The notes beneath the pieces were generated by a model. That model had not been told where the DNA came from and did not search any database. It was given only the letters and a program-made list of their open reading frames with translations. A DNA stretch of 15,572 nucleotides from an uncultured Lachnoanaerobaculum sp. (GTDB lineage Bacteria > Bacillota > Clostridia > Lachnospirales > Lachnospiraceae): positions 1-15,572 of the forward strand of contig CALALP010000091.1 of assembly GCA_937925515.1 (NCBI GenBank). The letters run 5' to 3'. A program made the translations under genes and the position numbers. Each line of letters starts with the position of its first letter. Within the stretch, counting starts at the first letter, position 1. Below are positions 15,562-15,572 of the stretch, one piece after another.

Positions 15562-15572
15562 GCGTACCTTAA

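Larger units (their letters stand above)
15277..15572. other. Repeat-dense intergenic region with no gene
   Basis: No open frame of note is seen. The region contains three copies of an IS-end-like motif, the right copy of the dispersed repeat, one 46-base hairpin and two overlapping alternative hairpins. These are listed separately. The dense packing suggests remains of mobile elements, perhaps beside another insertion outside the window. Confidence 0.6.

Noticed and set aside
15277..15572. A truncated transposase gene near the IS-like ends
   Set aside because: No frame here encodes a recognisable transposase fragment; only end-like motifs and hairpins are visible.

Overview
This is a low-GC (roughly 30%) Gram-positive chromosomal window, most likely from an anaerobic Clostridia member such as a Lachnospiraceae-like oral or gut bacterium. 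The evidence for this is the AT-rich codon use, strong AGGAGG-type ribosome binding sites, the gdpP-rplI-dnaB gene order typical of Firmicutes, an ECF sigma factor paired with a DUF4179 membrane protein, and a giant secreted protein with choline-binding-type repeats. The genus cannot be fixed from the sequence alone.

Region 1 (116-5572, minus strand) is a compact housekeeping operon read right to left: gdpP (c-di-AMP phosphodiesterase), rplI (ribosomal protein L9), dnaB (replicative helicase) and an M3-family oligoendopeptidase. Gaps between genes are only 1, 2 and 12 bases. A sigma-A-like promoter is visible upstream of gdpP. Region 2 (about 5573-5983) is a roughly 410-base AT-rich divergent intergenic region with palindromes.

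Region 3 (5984-7846, plus strand) looks like an acquired cassette: a small AT-rich ORF that may be frameshifted, a C5-cytosine DNA methyltransferase with an unusual Val-Cys active-site motif and a large Lys-rich insertion, and a small acidic protein of unknown function. No restriction endonuclease is recognisable. A perfect 19-bp hairpin separates this cassette from the convergent gene that follows.

Region 4 (7930-13353, minus strand) is one huge gene for a secreted protein of about 1807 residues. It has a signal peptide, N-terminal cell-wall (choline-type) binding repeats, a Gly-rich and a Pro/Lys/Glu repeat spacer, a Ser-rich middle, and a C-terminal series of beta-rich modules resembling the Shr-like HID (DUF1533) family. 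Two of those modules are a recent 438-bp tandem duplication. Region 5 (13672-15276, plus strand) is divergent from it and holds an ECF sigma factor with its probable membrane anti-sigma partner (DUF4179 type); an obvious hypothesis is that the pair controls the neighbouring surface protein.

Region 6 (15277-15572) has no gene but is dense in repeats: three copies of an IS-end-like motif, a large hairpin, two mutually exclusive hairpins, and a 45-bp sequence repeated at the other edge of the window (47-92), about 15.3 kb away in the same orientation.
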